64,000 nt of DNA from Oasisia sp. SBJ-2009 (lineage: Eukaryota; Annelida; Polychaeta; Sabellida; Siboglinidae): contig OZ024854.1 in assembly GCA_964017155.1 (NCBI GenBank), positions 67,333,254-67,397,253 of the forward strand, written 5' to 3'. This document shows positions 12,801 through 26,601 of this stretch, piece after piece (the first letter of the stretch is position 1; every line of letters begins with the position of its first letter). A program made the translations under genes and the position numbers. The notes under the pieces were generated by a model. It did not search any database and was not told the origin of the DNA. It worked only from the letters and a program-made list of their open reading frames with translations.

Positions 12801-13724
12801 GGAGACATGCAGTGTTAAAATATCACCAGTAGGGGGACATGCAGTGTTAATATATCATCAGTAGGAGGACATGCAGTGTTAACATATCACAAGTAGGAGA
12901 CATGCAGTGTTAAAATATCGTCAGTAGGAGGACATGCAGTGTTAAAATATCATCAGTAGGGGGACATGCAGTGTTATAATATCATCAGTAGGGGGACATG
13001 CAGTGTTAAAATATCATCAGTAGGGGGACATGCAGTGTTAAAATATCATCAGTAGGAGACATGCAGTGTTAAAATATCATCAGTAGGGGGACATGCAGTG
13101 TTAAAATATCATCAGTAGGAGGACATGCAGTGTTAAAATATCATCAGTAGGAGGACATGCAGTGTTAAAACATCATCAGTAGGAGGACATGCAGCGTTAA
13201 AATATCATCAGTAGGAGACATGCAGTGTTAAAATATCATCAGTAGGGGGACATGGAGTGTTATAATATCATCAGTAGGAGGACATGCAGTGTTAAAATAT
13301 CATCAGTAGGGGGACTTGCAGTGTTAAAATATCATCAGTAAGGGGACGGGCAGTGTTAAAATATCATCAGTAGGAGGACATGCAGTGTTAACATATCATC
13401 AGTAGGAGACATGCAGTGTTAAAATATCATTAGTAGGGGGACATGCAGTGTTAAATATCATCAGTACCGGGACATGCTGTGTTAAAATATCATTAGTAGG
13501 GGGACATGCAGTGTTAAAATATCATCAGTACCGGGACATGCAGTGTTAACATATATCATCAGTAGGGGGACATGAAATGTTAAAATATCATCAGTAGGAG
13601 GACATGCAGTGTTAAAATATCATCAGTAGGAGTCATGCAGTGTTAAAATATCATCAGTAGGGGGACACGAAGTGTTAAAATATCATCAGTAGGAGGACAT
13701 GCAGTGTTAAAATATCATCAGTAG

Positions 13725-16700
13725 CGGGACATGGTGTGTTAAAATATCATCAGTAGGGGGACATGCATTGTTAAAATATCACCAGTGAGAGGACATGCAG
13801 TGTTAAAATATCATCAGTAGCGGGACATGCTGTGTTACAATATCATCAGTAGGGGGACATGCATTGTAGAAATATCACCAGTAAGGGGACATGCAGTGTT
13901 AAAATATCATCAGTAGGGGGACATGCAGTGTTAAAATATCATCAGTAGGAGCACATGCAGTGTTAAAATATCATCAGTAGGATACATGCAGTGTTAAAAT
14001 ATCATTAGTAGGGGGACATGCAGTGTTAACATATCATCAGTACCGGGACATGCTGTGTTAAAATATCATCAGTAAGAGGACATGCAGTGTTAAAATATCA
14101 TCAGTAGGAAGACATGCAGTGTTAAAATACCATCAGTAGGAGGACATGCAGTGTTAACATATCACCAGTGGGAGGACATGCAGTGTTAAAATATCATCAG
14201 TAGGAGGACATGCTGTGTTAAAATATCATCAGTAGGAAGACATGCAGTGTTAAAATATCACCAGTAGGAGACATGCAGTGTTAAAATATCATCAGTAGGG
14301 GGACATGGAGTGTTATAATATCATCAGTAGGGGGACATGCAGTGTTAAAATATCATCAGTAGGGGGACATGCAGTGTTAACATAGCATCAGTAAGGGGAC
14401 GTGCAGTGTTAAAATATCATCAGTAGGAGGACATGCAGTGTTAACATATCATCAGTAGGAGACATGCAGAGTTAAAATATCATTAGTAAGGGACATGCAG
14501 TGTTAAAATATCATCAGTACCGGGACATGCTGTGTTAAAATATCATTAGTAGGGGGACATGCAGTGTTAAAATATCATCAGTACCGGGACATGCAGTGTT
14601 AACATATATCATCAGTAGGGGGACATGAAGTGTTAAAATATCATCAGTAGGAGGACATGCAGTGTTAAAATATCATCAGTAGGAGACATGCAGTGTTAAA
14701 ATATCATCAGTAGGGGGACATGAAGTGTTATAATATCATCAGTAGGAGGACATGCAGTGTTAAAATATCATCAGTAGGAGGACATACAGTGTTAAAATAT
14801 CATCAGTAGGAGACATGCAGTGTTAAAATATCATCAGTAGGGGGACATGCAGTGTCATAATATCATCAGTAGGGGGACATGCAGTGTGAAGATATCATCA
14901 GTAGGGGGACATGCAGTGTTAACATATCATCAGTAAGGGGACGTGCAGTTTTAAAATATCATCAGTAGGAGGACATGCAGTGTTAAAATATCATTAGTAG
15001 GGGGACATGCAGTGTTAAAATATCATCAGTACCGGGACATGCTGTGTTAAAATATCATCAGTAGGAGGACATGCAGTGTTAAAATATCATCAGTAGGAGG
15101 ACATGCAGTGCTAAAATATCATCAGAAGGAGGACATGCAGTGTTAAAATATCAACAGTAGGAGGACATGCAGTGTTAAAATATCACCAGTGGGAGGACAT
15201 GCAGTGTTAAAATATCATCAGTAGGAAGACATGCTGTGTTAAAATGTCATCAGTAGGAGGACCTGCTGTGTTAAAATATCATCAGTAGGAGACATGCAGT
15301 GTTAAAATATCACCAGTAGGGGGACATGCAGTGTTAATATATCATCAGTAGGAGGACATGCAGTGTTAACATATCACAAGTAGGAGACATGCAGTGTTAA
15401 AATATCGTCAGTAGGAGGACATGCAGTGTTAAAATATCATCAGTAGGGGGACATGCAGTGTTATAATATCAACAGTAGGGGGACATGCAGTGTTAAAATA
15501 TCATCAGTAGGGGGACATGCAGTGTTAAAATATCATCAGTAGGAGACATGCAGTGTTAAAATATCATCAGTAGGGGGACATGCAGTGTTAAAATATCATC
15601 AGTAGGAGGACATGCAGTGTTAAAATATCACCAGTGGGAGGACATGCAATGTTAAAATATCATCAGTAGGAGGACATACTGTGTTAAAATGTCATCAGTA
15701 GGAGGACATGCTGTGTTAAAATATCATCAGTAGGAGACATGCAGTGTTAAAATATCATCAGTAGGGGACATGCAATGTTAAAATATCATCAGTGGGAGGA
15801 CATGCAGTGTTAAAATATCATCAGTAGGAGGACATGCAGTTTTACAATATCACCAGTGGAGTACATGCAGTGTTAAAATATCATCAGTATCGGGACATGG
15901 TGTGTTAAAATATCATCAGTAGGGGGACATGCATTGTTAAAATATCACCAGTGGGAGGACATGCAGTGTTAAAATATCATCAGTAGGAGGACATGCTGTG
16001 TTAAAATATCATCAGTAGGAAGACATGCAGTGTTAAAATATCACCAGTAGGAGACATGCAGTGTTAAAATATCATCAGTAGGAGGACGTGCAGTGTTAAC
16101 ATATCATCAGAAGGTTGACATGCAGTGTTAAAATATCACCAGTAGGGGGACATGCAGTGTTAATATATCATCAGTAGGAGGACATGCAGTATTAACATAT
16201 CACAAGTAGGAGACATGCAGTGTTAACATATCGTCAGTAGGAGGACATGCAGTGTTAAAATATCATCAGTAGGGGGACATGCAGTGTTATAATATCATCA
16301 GTAGGGGGACATGCAATGTTAAAATATCATCAGTAGGGGGACATGCAGTGTTAAAATATCATCAGTAGGAGACATGCAGTGTTAAAATATCATCAGTAGG
16401 GGGACATGCAGTGTTAAAATATCATCAGTAGGAGGACATGCAGTGTTAACATATCATCAGTAGGAGGACATGCAGTGTTAAAATATCATCAGTAGGATAC
16501 ATGCAGTGTTAAAATATCATTAGTAGGGGGACATGCAGTGTTAACATAGCATCAGTACCGGGACATGCTGTGTTAAAATATCATCAGTAGGAGGACATGC
16601 AGTGTTAAAATATCATCAGTAGGAGGACATGCAGTTTTACAATATCACCAGTGGAGTACATGCAGTGTTAAAATATCATCAGTATCGGGACATGGTGTGT

Positions 16701-19700
16701 TAAAATATCATCAGTAGGGGGACATGCATTGTTAAAATATCACCAGTGGGAGGACATGCAGTGTTAAAATATCATCAGTAGGAGGACATGCTGTGTTAAA
16801 ATATCATCAGTAGGAAGACATGCAGTGTTAAAATATCACCAGTAGGAGACATGCAGTGTTAAAATATCATCAGTAGGAGGACGTGCAGTGTTAAAATATC
16901 ATCAGAAGGACGACATGCAGTGTTAAAATATCACCAGTAGGGGGACATGCAGTGTTAATATATCATCAGTAGGAGGACATGCAGTGTTAACATATCACAA
17001 GTAGGAGACATGCAGTGTTAAAATATCGTCAGTAGGAGGACATGCAGTGTTAAAATATCATCAGTAGGGGGACATGCAGTGTTATAATATCATCAGTAGG
17101 GGGACATGCAGTGTTAAAATATCATCAGTAGGGGGACATGCAGTGTTAAAATATCATCAGTAGGAGACATGCAGTGTTAAAATATCATCAGTAGGGGGAC
17201 ATGCAGTGTTAAAATATCATCAGTAGGAGGACATGCAGTGTTAAAATATCATCAGTAGGAGGACATGCAGTGTTAAAACATCATCAGTAGGAGGACATGC
17301 AGCGTTAAAATATCATCAGTAGGAGACATGCAGTGTTAAAATATCATCAGTAGGGGGACATGGAGTGTTATAATATCATCAGTAGGAGGACATGCAGTGT
17401 TAAAATATCATCAGTAGGGGGACTTGCAGTGTTAAAATATCATCAGTAAGGGGACGGGCAGTGTTAAAATATCATCAGTAGGAGGACATGCAGTGTTAAC
17501 ATATCATCAGTAGGAGACATGCAGTGTTAAAATATCATTAGTAGGGGGACATGCAGTGTTAAATATCATCAGTACCGGGACATGCTGTGTTAAAATATCA
17601 TTAGTAGGGGGACATGCAGTGTTAAAATATCATCAGTACCGGGACATGCAGTGTTAACATATATCACCAGTAGGGGGACATGCAGTGTTAATATATCATC
17701 AGTAGGAGGACATGCAGTATTAACATATCACAAGTAGGAGACATGCAGTGTTAACATATCGTCAGTAGGAGGACATGCAGTGTTAAAATATCATCAGTAG
17801 GGGGACATGCAGTGTTATAATATCATCAGTAGGGGGACATGCAGTGTTAAAATATCATCAGTAGGGGGACATGCAGTGTTAAAATATCATCAGTAGGAGA
17901 CATGCAGTGTTAAAATATCATCAGTAGGGGGACATGCAGTGTTAAAATATCATCAGTAGGAGGACATGCAGTGTTAACATATCATCAGTAGGAGGACATG
18001 CAGTGTTAAAATATCATCAGTAGGATACATGCAGTGTTAAAATATCATTAGTAGGGGGACATGCAGTGTTAACATATCATCAGTACCGGGACATGCTGTG
18101 TTAAAATATCATCAGTAAGAGGACATGCAGTGTTAAAATATCATCAGTAGGAGGACATGCAGTGTTAAAATATCACCAGTGGGAGGACATGCAGTGTTAA
18201 AATATCATCAGTAGGAGGACATGCTGTGTTAAAATATCATCAGTAGGAAGACATGCAGTGTTAAAATATCACCAGTAGGAGACATGCAGTGTTAAAATAT
18301 CATCAGTAGGGGGACATGGAGTGTTATAATATCATCAGTAGGGGGACATGCAGTGTTAAAATATCATCAGTAGGGGGACATGCAGTGTTAACATAGCATC
18401 AGTAAGGGGACGTGCAGTGTTAAAATATCATCAGTAGGAGGACATGCAGTGTTAACATATCATCAGTAGGAGACATGCAGTGTTAAAATATCATTAGTAG
18501 AGGGACATGCAGTGTTAAAATATCATCAGTACCGGGACATGCTGTGTTAAAATATCATTAGTAGGGGGACATGCAGTGTTAAAATATCATCAGTACCGGG
18601 ACATGCAGTGTTAACATATATCATCAGTAGGGGGACATGAAGTGTTAAAATATCATCAGTAGGAGGACATGCAGTGTTAAAATATCATCAGTAGGAGACA
18701 TGCAGTGTTAAAATATCATCAGTAGGGGGACATGAAGTGTTATAATATCATCAGTAGGAGGACATGCAGTGTTAAAATATCATCAGTAGGAGGACATACA
18801 GTGTTAAAATATCATCAGTAGGAGACATGCAGTGTTAAAATATCATCAGTAGGGGGACATGCAGTGTCATAATATCATCAGTAGGGGGACATGCAGTGTT
18901 AAGATATCATCAGTAGGGGGACATGCAGTGTTAACATATCATCAGTAAGGGGACGTGCAGTTTTAAAATATCATCAGTAGGAGGACATGCAGTGCTAAAA
19001 TATCATCAGAAGGAGGACATGCAGTGTTAAAATATCATCAGTAGGAGGACATGCAGTGTTAAAATATCACCAGTGGGAGGACATGCAGTGTTAAAATATC
19101 ATTAGTAGGGGGACATGCAGTGTTAAAATATCATCAGTAGGAGGACATGCAGTGTTAAAATATCATCAGTAGGAGGACATGCAGTGCTAAAATATCATCA
19201 GAAGGAGGACATGCAGTGTTAAAATATCATCAGTAGGAGGACATGCAGTGTTAAAATATCACCAGTGGGAGGACATGCAGTGTTAAAATATCATCAGTAG
19301 GAAGACATGCTGTGTTAAAATGTCATCAGTAGGAGGACATGCTGTGTTAAAATATCATCAGTAGGAGACATGCAGTGTTAAAATATCATCAGTAGGGGAC
19401 ATGCAATGTTAAAATATCATCAGTGGGAGGACATGCAGTGTTAAAATATCATCAGTAGGAGGACATGCAGTGTTAAAATATCATCAGTAGGAGGACATGC
19501 AGTTTTACAATATCACCAGTGGAGTACATGCAGTGTTAAAATATCATCAGTATCGGGACATGGTGTGTTAAAATATCATCAGTAGGGGGACATGCATTGT
19601 TAAAATATCACCAGTGGGAGGACATGCAGTGTTAAAATATCATCAGTAGGAGGACATGCTGTGTTAAAATATCATCAGTAGGAAGACATGCAGTGTTAAA

Positions 19701-21593
19701 ATATCACCAGTAGGAGGACGTGCAGTGTTAAAATATCATCAGAAGGACGACATGCAGTGTTAAAATATCACCAGTAGGGGGACATGCAGTGTTAATATAT
19801 CATCAGTAGGAGGACATGCAGTGTTAACATATCACAAGTAGGAGACATGCAGTGTTAAAATATCATCAGTAGGGGGACATGCAGTGTTAAAATATCATCA
19901 GTAGGAGGACATGCAGTGTTAAAATATCATCAGTAGGAGGACATGCAGTGTTAAAACATCATCAGTAGGAGGACATGCAGCGTTAAAATATCATCAGTAG
20001 GAGACATGCAGTGTTAAAATATCATCAGTAGGGGGACATGGAGTGTTATAATATCATCAGTAGGAGGACATGCAGTGTTAAAATATCATCAGTAGGGGGA
20101 CTTGCAGTGTTAAAATATCATCAGTAAGGGGACGGGCAGTGTTAAAATATCATCAGTAGGAGGACATGCAGTGTTAACATATCATCAGTAGGAGACATGC
20201 AGTGTTAAAATATCATTAGTAGGGGGACATGCAGTGTTAAATATCATCAGTACCGGGACATGCTGTGTTAAAATATCATTAGTAGGGGGACATGCAGTGT
20301 TAAAATATCATCAGTACCGGGACATGCAGTGTTAACATATATCATCAGTAGGGGGACATGAAGTGTTAAAATATCATCAGTAGGAGGACATGCAGTGTTA
20401 AAATATGATCAGTAGGAGTCATGCAGTGTTAAAATATCATCAGTAGGGGGACATGAAGTGTTAAAATATCATCAGTAGGAGGACATGCAGTGTTAAAATA
20501 TCATCAGTATCGGGACATGGTGTGTTAAAATATCATCAGTAGGGGGACATGCATTGTTAAAATATCACCAGTGGGAGGACATGCAGTGTTAAAATATCAT
20601 CAGTAGGAGGACATGCTGTGTTAAAATATCATCAGTAGGAAGACATGCAGTGTTAAAATATCACCAGTAGGAGACATGCAGTGTTAAAATATCACCAGTA
20701 GGGGGACATGCAGTGTTAATATATCATCAGTAGGAGGACATGCAGTGTTAACATATCACAAGTAGGAGACATGCAGTGTTAAAATATCGTCAGTAGGAGG
20801 ACATGCAGTGTTAAAATATCATCAGTAGGGGGACATGCAGTGTTATAATATCATCAGTAGGGGGACATGCAGTGTTAAAATATCATCAGTAGGGGGACAT
20901 GCAGTGTTAAAATATCATCAGTAGGAGACATGCAGTGTTAAAATATCATCAGTAGGGGGACATGCAGTGTTAAAATATCATCAGTAGGAGGACATGCAGT
21001 GTTAAAATATCATCAGTAGGAGGACATGCAGTGTTAAAACATCATCAGTAGGAGGACATGCAGCGTTAAAATATCATCAGTAGGAGACATGCAGTGTTAA
21101 AATATCATCAGTAGGGGGACATGGAGTGTTATAATATCATCAGTAGGAGGACATGCAGTGTTAAAATATCATCAGTAGGGGGACTTGCAGTGTTAAAATA
21201 TCATCAGTAAGGGGACGGGCAGTGTTAAAATATCATCAGTAGGAGGACATGCAGTGTTAACATATCATCAGTAGGAGACATGCAGTGTTAAAATATCATT
21301 AGTAGGGGGACATGCAGTGTTAAATATCATCAGTACCGGGACATGCTGTGTTAAAATATCATTAGTAGGGGGACATGCAGTGTTAAAATATCATCAGTAC
21401 CGGGACATGCAGTGTTAACATATATCATCAGTAGGGGGACATGAAATGTTAAAATATCATCAGTAGGAGGACATGCAGTGTTAAAATATCATCAGTAGGA
21501 GTCATGCAGTGTTAAAATATCATCAGTAGGGGGACACGAAGTGTTAAAATATCATCAGTAGGAGGACATGCAGTGTTAAAATATCATCAGTAG
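13725..21593 (+). repeat. 7.8-kb family B super-repeat, copy 2
   Basis: This is the second tandem copy, 7,869 bp long. Relative to copy 1 the offset is 7,806 up to about 17,570. It becomes 7,869 afterwards because two monomers (32 and 31 bp, near 17,575-17,640) are present here and absent in copy 1 near 9,770. The HOR markers at 15,774 and 19,405 pair with 7,968 and 11,536. The left junction at about 13,724 joins the end of one unit to the TAGCGGG monomer that starts the next. Homology ends at about 21,593, just where an exact tandem duplication should end. Confidence 0.9.
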
Positions 21594-22738
21594 GAGGACA
21601 TACAGTGTTAAAATATCATCAGTAGGAGACATGCAGTGTTAAAATATCATCAGTAGGGGGACATGCAGTGTCATAATATCATCAGTAGGGGGACATGCAG
21701 TGTTAAAATATCATCAGTAGGGGGACATGGAGTGTTATAATATCATCAGTAGGGGGACATGCAGTGTTAAAATATCATCAGTAGGGGGACATGCAGTGTT
21801 AAAATAGCATCAGTAAGGGGACGTGCAGTGTTAAAATATCATCAGTAGGAGGACACGCGGTGTTAAAATATCACCAGCAGGAGGATATGCAGTGTTAAAA
21901 TCTCACCAGTAGGAGGACATGCAGTGATAACATTTCACCAGTAGGAGGACAGGCAGTGTTAAAATATCACCAGCAGGAGGATATGCAGTGTTAAAATCTC
22001 ACCAGTAGGAGGACAGGCAGTGTTAAAAAATCACCAGCAGCAGGACATGCAGTGGTAAAATATCATCAGTAGGAGGACATGCAGTGTTAAAATATCATCA
22101 GTAGAAGGACATGCAGTGTTAAAATATCATCAGTAGTAGGACATGCAGTGTTAAAATATCACCAGCAGCAGGACATGCAGTATTAAAATATCATCAGTAG
22201 GAGGACATGCAGTGTTAAAATATCACCAGCAGCAGGACATGCAGTGTTAAAATATCATCAGTAGGAGGACATGCAGTGTTAAAATATCATCAGTAGAAGG
22301 ACATGCAGTGTTAAAATATCACCAGCTGGAGGACATGCAATGTTAAAATATCATCAGTAGGAGGACATGCAGTGTTAAAATATCATCAGTAGGAGGACAT
22401 GCAGTGTTAACATATCACCAGTAGGAGGACATGCAATGTTAAAATATCATCATTAGGAGGATATGCAGTGTTAAAATATCATCAGTAGGAGACATGCAGT
22501 GTTAAAATATCACCAGTAGGAGACAGGCAGTGTTAAAATATCATCAGTAGGAGGACATGCAGTGTTAAAATATCATCAGTAGGAGGACGTGCAGTGTTAA
22601 AATATCATCAGAAGGAGGACATGCAGTTTTAAAATATCACCAGTAGGGGGACATGCAGTGTTAATATATCATCAGTAGGGGGACATGCATTGTTAAAATA
22701 TCATCAGTAGGAGACATGCAGTGTTAAAATATCATCAG
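21594..22738 (+). repeat. Divergent transition block between B1 and A2
   Basis: This is the most divergent stretch of the window. After a short run resembling the end of the HOR (TGTCATAATATC, GGACATGGAG), it holds a local series of CACCAGCAGGAGG, GGATATGC, AATCTCACC, GTGATAACATTTCACC, GGACAGGC and AAAAAATCACC monomers from about 21,860 to 22,060. GTAGAAGG, GTAGTAGG, CAGCAGCAGG, CAGCTGGAGG and CATTAGGAGG monomers follow. The CAGCAGGAGGATATGC pair is duplicated here, so the block is longer than its relatives near 4.5 and 43.3 kb. It is non-coding satellite, not a unique insertion. Confidence 0.8.
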
Positions 22739-25700
22739 TAGGGGGACTTGCAGTGTTAAAATATCATCAGTAAGGGGACGTGCAGTGTTAAAATATCATC
22801 AGTAGGAGGACATGCAGTGTTAACATATCATTAGTAGGAGACATGCAGTGTTAAAATATCATTAGTAGGGGGACATGCAGTGTTAAAATATCATTAGTAG
22901 GGGGACATGCAGTGTTAAAATATCATCAGTACCGGGACATGCTGTGTTAAAATATCATTAGTAGGGGGACATGCAGTGTTAAAATATCATCAGTACCGGG
23001 ACATGCAGTGTTAACATATATCATCAGTAGGGGGACATGAAGTGTTAAAATATCATCAGTAGGAGGACATGCAGTGTTAAAATATCATCAGTAGGAGACA
23101 TGCAGTGTTAAAATATCATCAGTAGGGGGACATGACGTGTTAAAATATCATCAGTAGGAGGACATTCAGTGTTAAAATATCATCAGTAGGAGGACATACA
23201 GTGTTAAAATATCATCAGTAGGAGACATGCAGTGTTAAAATATCATCAGTAGGGGGACATGCAGTGTTAAAATATCATCAGTAGTAGGACATGCAGTGTT
23301 AAAATATCACCAGCAGCAGGACATGCAGTATTAAAATATCATCAGTAGGAGGACATGCAGTGTTAAAATAGCATCAGTAGAAGGACATGCAGTGTTAAAA
23401 TATCATCAGTAGGAGACATGCAGTGTTAAAATATCATCAGTAGAAGGACATGCAGTGTTAAAATATCATCAGTAGTAGGACATGCAGTGTTAAAATATCA
23501 CCAGCAGCAGGACATGCAGTATTAAAATATCATCAGTAGGAGGACATGCAGTGTTAAAATAGCATCAGTAGAAGGACATGCAGTGTTAAAATATCATCAG
23601 TAGGAGACATGCAGTGTTAAAATATCATCAGTAGGAGGACATGCAGTGTTAAAATATCATCAGTAGGAGGACGTGCAGTGTTAAAATATCATCAGTAGGA
23701 GGACATGCAGTGTTAAAATATCATCAGTAGGAGGACGTGCAGTGTTAAAATATCATCAGTAGGAGGACGTGCAGTGTTAAAATATCATCAGAAGGAGGAC
23801 ATGCAGTGTTAAAATATCACCAGTAGGGGGACATGCAGTGTTAATATATCATCAGTAGGAGGACATGCAGTGTTAAAATATCACAAGTAGGAGACATGCA
23901 GTGTAAAAATATCGTCAGTAGGAGGACATGCAGTGTTAAAATATCATCAGTAGGGGGACATGCAGTGTTATAATATCATCAGTAGGGGGACATGCAGTGT
24001 TAAAATATCATCAGTAGGGGGACATGCATTGTTAAAATATCATCAGTAGGAGACATGCAGTGTTAAAATATCATCAGTAGGAGGACATGCAGTGTTAAAA
24101 TATCATCAGTAGGAGGACATGCAGTGCTAAAACATCATCAGTAGGAGACATGCAGTGTTAAAATATCATCAGTAGGGGGACATGGAGTGTTATAATATCA
24201 TCAGTAGGGGGACTTGCAGTGTTAAAATAGCATCAGTAAGGGGACGTGCAGTGTTAAAATATCATCAGTAGGAGGACATGCAGTGTTAACATATCATCAG
24301 TAGGAGACATGCAGTGTTAAAATATCATTAGTAGGGGGACATGCAGTGTTAAAATATCATTAGTACCGGGACATGCTGTGTTAAAATATCATTAGTAGGG
24401 GGACATGCAGTGTTAAAATATCATCAGTACCAGGACATGCATTGTTAACATATATCATCAGTAGGGGGACATGAAGTGTTAAAATATCATCAGTAGGAGG
24501 ACATGCAGTGTTAAAATATCATCAGTAGGAGACATGCAGTGTTAAAATATCATCAGTAGGTGGACATGAAGTGTTAAAATATCATCAGTAGGAGGACATG
24601 CAGTGTTAAAATATCATCAGTAAGAGGACATACAGTGTTAAAATATCATCAGTAGGAGACATGCAGTGTTAAAATATCATCAGTAGGGGGACATGCGGTG
24701 TCATAATATCATCAGTAGGGGGACATGCAGTGTTAAGATGTCATCAGTAGGGGGACATGCAGTGTTAACATATCATTAGTAAGGGGACGTACAGTTTTAA
24801 AATATCATCAGTAGGAGGACATGCAGTGTTAAAATATCATCAGTAGGAGACATGCAGTGTTAAAATATCATTAGTAGGGGGACATGCAGTGTTAAAATAT
24901 CATCAGTACCGGGACATGCTGTGTTAAAATATCATCAGTAGGAGGACATGCAGTGTTAAAATATCATCAGTAGGAGGACATGCAGTGTTAAAATATCATC
25001 AGTAGGAGGACATGCAGTGTTAAAATATCATCAGTAGGAGGACATGCAGTGTTAAAATATCACCAGTGGGAGGACATGCAGTGTTAAAATATCATCAGTA
25101 GGAGGACATACTGTGTTAAAATGTCATCAGTAGGAGGACATGCTGTGTTAAAATATCATCAGTAGGAGACATGCAGTGTTAAAATATCATCAGTAGGGGA
25201 CATGCAATGTTAAAATATCATCAGTGGGAGGACATGCAGTGTTAAAATATCATCAGTAGGAGGACATGCAGTGTTAAAATATCATCAGTAGGAGGACATG
25301 CAGTGTTAAAATATCATCAGTAGCGGGACATGGTGTGTTAAAATATCATCAGTAGGGGGACATGCATTGTTAAAATATCACCAGTGAGAGGACATGCAGT
25401 GTTAAAATATCATCAGTAGCGGGACATGCTGTGTTACAATATCATCAGTAGGGGGACATGCAGTGTTAAAATATCACCAGTGAGAGGACATACTGTGTTA
25501 AAATATTATCAGTATGACGACATGCAGTGTTAAAATACCATCAGTAGGAGTAAATGCAGTGTTAAAATATCATCAGTAGCAGGACATGCAGTATTAAAAT
25601 ATCACCAGTAACGGGACATGCTGTGTTAATATATCACCAGTAGGGGGACATGCATTGTAGAAATATCACCAGTATGGGGACATGCAGTGTTAAAATATCA

Positions 25701-26601
25701 TCAGTAGGGGGACATGCAGTTTTAAAATATCATCAGTAGGAGGACATGCAGTGTTAAAATATCATCAGTAGGATACATGCATTGTTAAAATATCATCAGT
25801 AGGAGACATGCAGTGTTAAAATATCATCAGTAAGGGGACATGCAGTGTTAAAATATCATCAGTAGGAGGACATGCAGTGTTAAAATATCATCAGTAGGAG
25901 GACATGCAGTGTTAAAACATCATCAGTAGGAGACATGCAGTGTTAAAATATCATCAGTAGGGGGACTTGCAGTGTTAAAATATCATCAGTAAGGGGACGT
26001 GCAGTGTTAAAATATCATCAGTAGGAGGACATGCAGTGTTAACATATCATCAGTAGGAGACATGCAGTGTTAAAATATCATTAGTAGGGGGACATGCAGT
26101 GTTAAATATCATCAGTACCGGGACATGCTGTGTTAAAATATCATTAGTAGGGGGACATGCAGTGTTAAAATATCATCAGTACCGGGACATGCAGTGTTAA
26201 CATATATCATCAGTAGGGGGACATGAAGTGTTAAAATATCATCAGTAGGAGGACATGCAGTGTTAAAATATCATCAGTAGGAGACATGCAGTGTTAAAAT
26301 ATCATCAGTTGGGGGACATGAAGTGTTAAAATATCATCAGTAGGAGGACATGCAGTGTTAAAATATCATCAGTAGGAGGACATACAGTGTTAAAATATCA
26401 TCAGTAGGAGACATGCAGTGTTAAAATATCATCAGTAGGGGGACATGCAGTGTCATAATATCATCAGTAGGGGGACATGCAGTGTTAAAATATCATCAGT
26501 AGGGGGACATGGAGTGTTATAATATCATCAGTAGGGGGACATGCAGTGTTAAAATATCATCAGTAGGGGGACATGCAATGTTAAAATATCACCAGCAGGA
26601 G
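22739..26601 (+). repeat. Segment duplicated 22 kb upstream, right copy
   Basis: This is the right partner of about 690-4,551. It restores family A order after the divergent block, with GGACTTGC at 22,747, ACATTCAGTG near 23,164, and HOR marker at 25,206 (partner 3,156). Relative to the left copy it has one extra CATTAGTAGGGGG monomer near 22,870 and lacks one CACCAGTAGGAGAC monomer near 23,610. At about 26,601 the copies part: here one GGATATGC monomer and one CAGCAGCAGG monomer are missing, so GGACAGGC joins directly and is followed by AAAAAATCATCAG. Confidence 0.85.

Larger units (their letters stand above)
5919..13724 (+). repeat. 7.8-kb family B super-repeat, copy 1
   Basis: This is the first of two tandem copies offset by 7,806 bp. 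Anchors shared with copy 2 include the TAGCGGGACATGG monomer (C of CGGG at 5,919 and 13,725), the TAGAAATATC monomer (6,061 and 13,867) and the HOR marker (7,968 and 15,774). The right part of copy 1 lacks two monomers (63 bp) found in copy 2. The unit is about 245 monomers long. It contains the family B monomers TTTTACAATATC and GTGGAGTACATG near 8,051, 8,846 and 11,650. Confidence 0.9.

Noticed and set aside
21860..22440. Inserted mobile element at the divergent block
   Set aside because: Every part can still be aligned to the 32-bp monomer; there are no terminal repeats and no foreign sequence.
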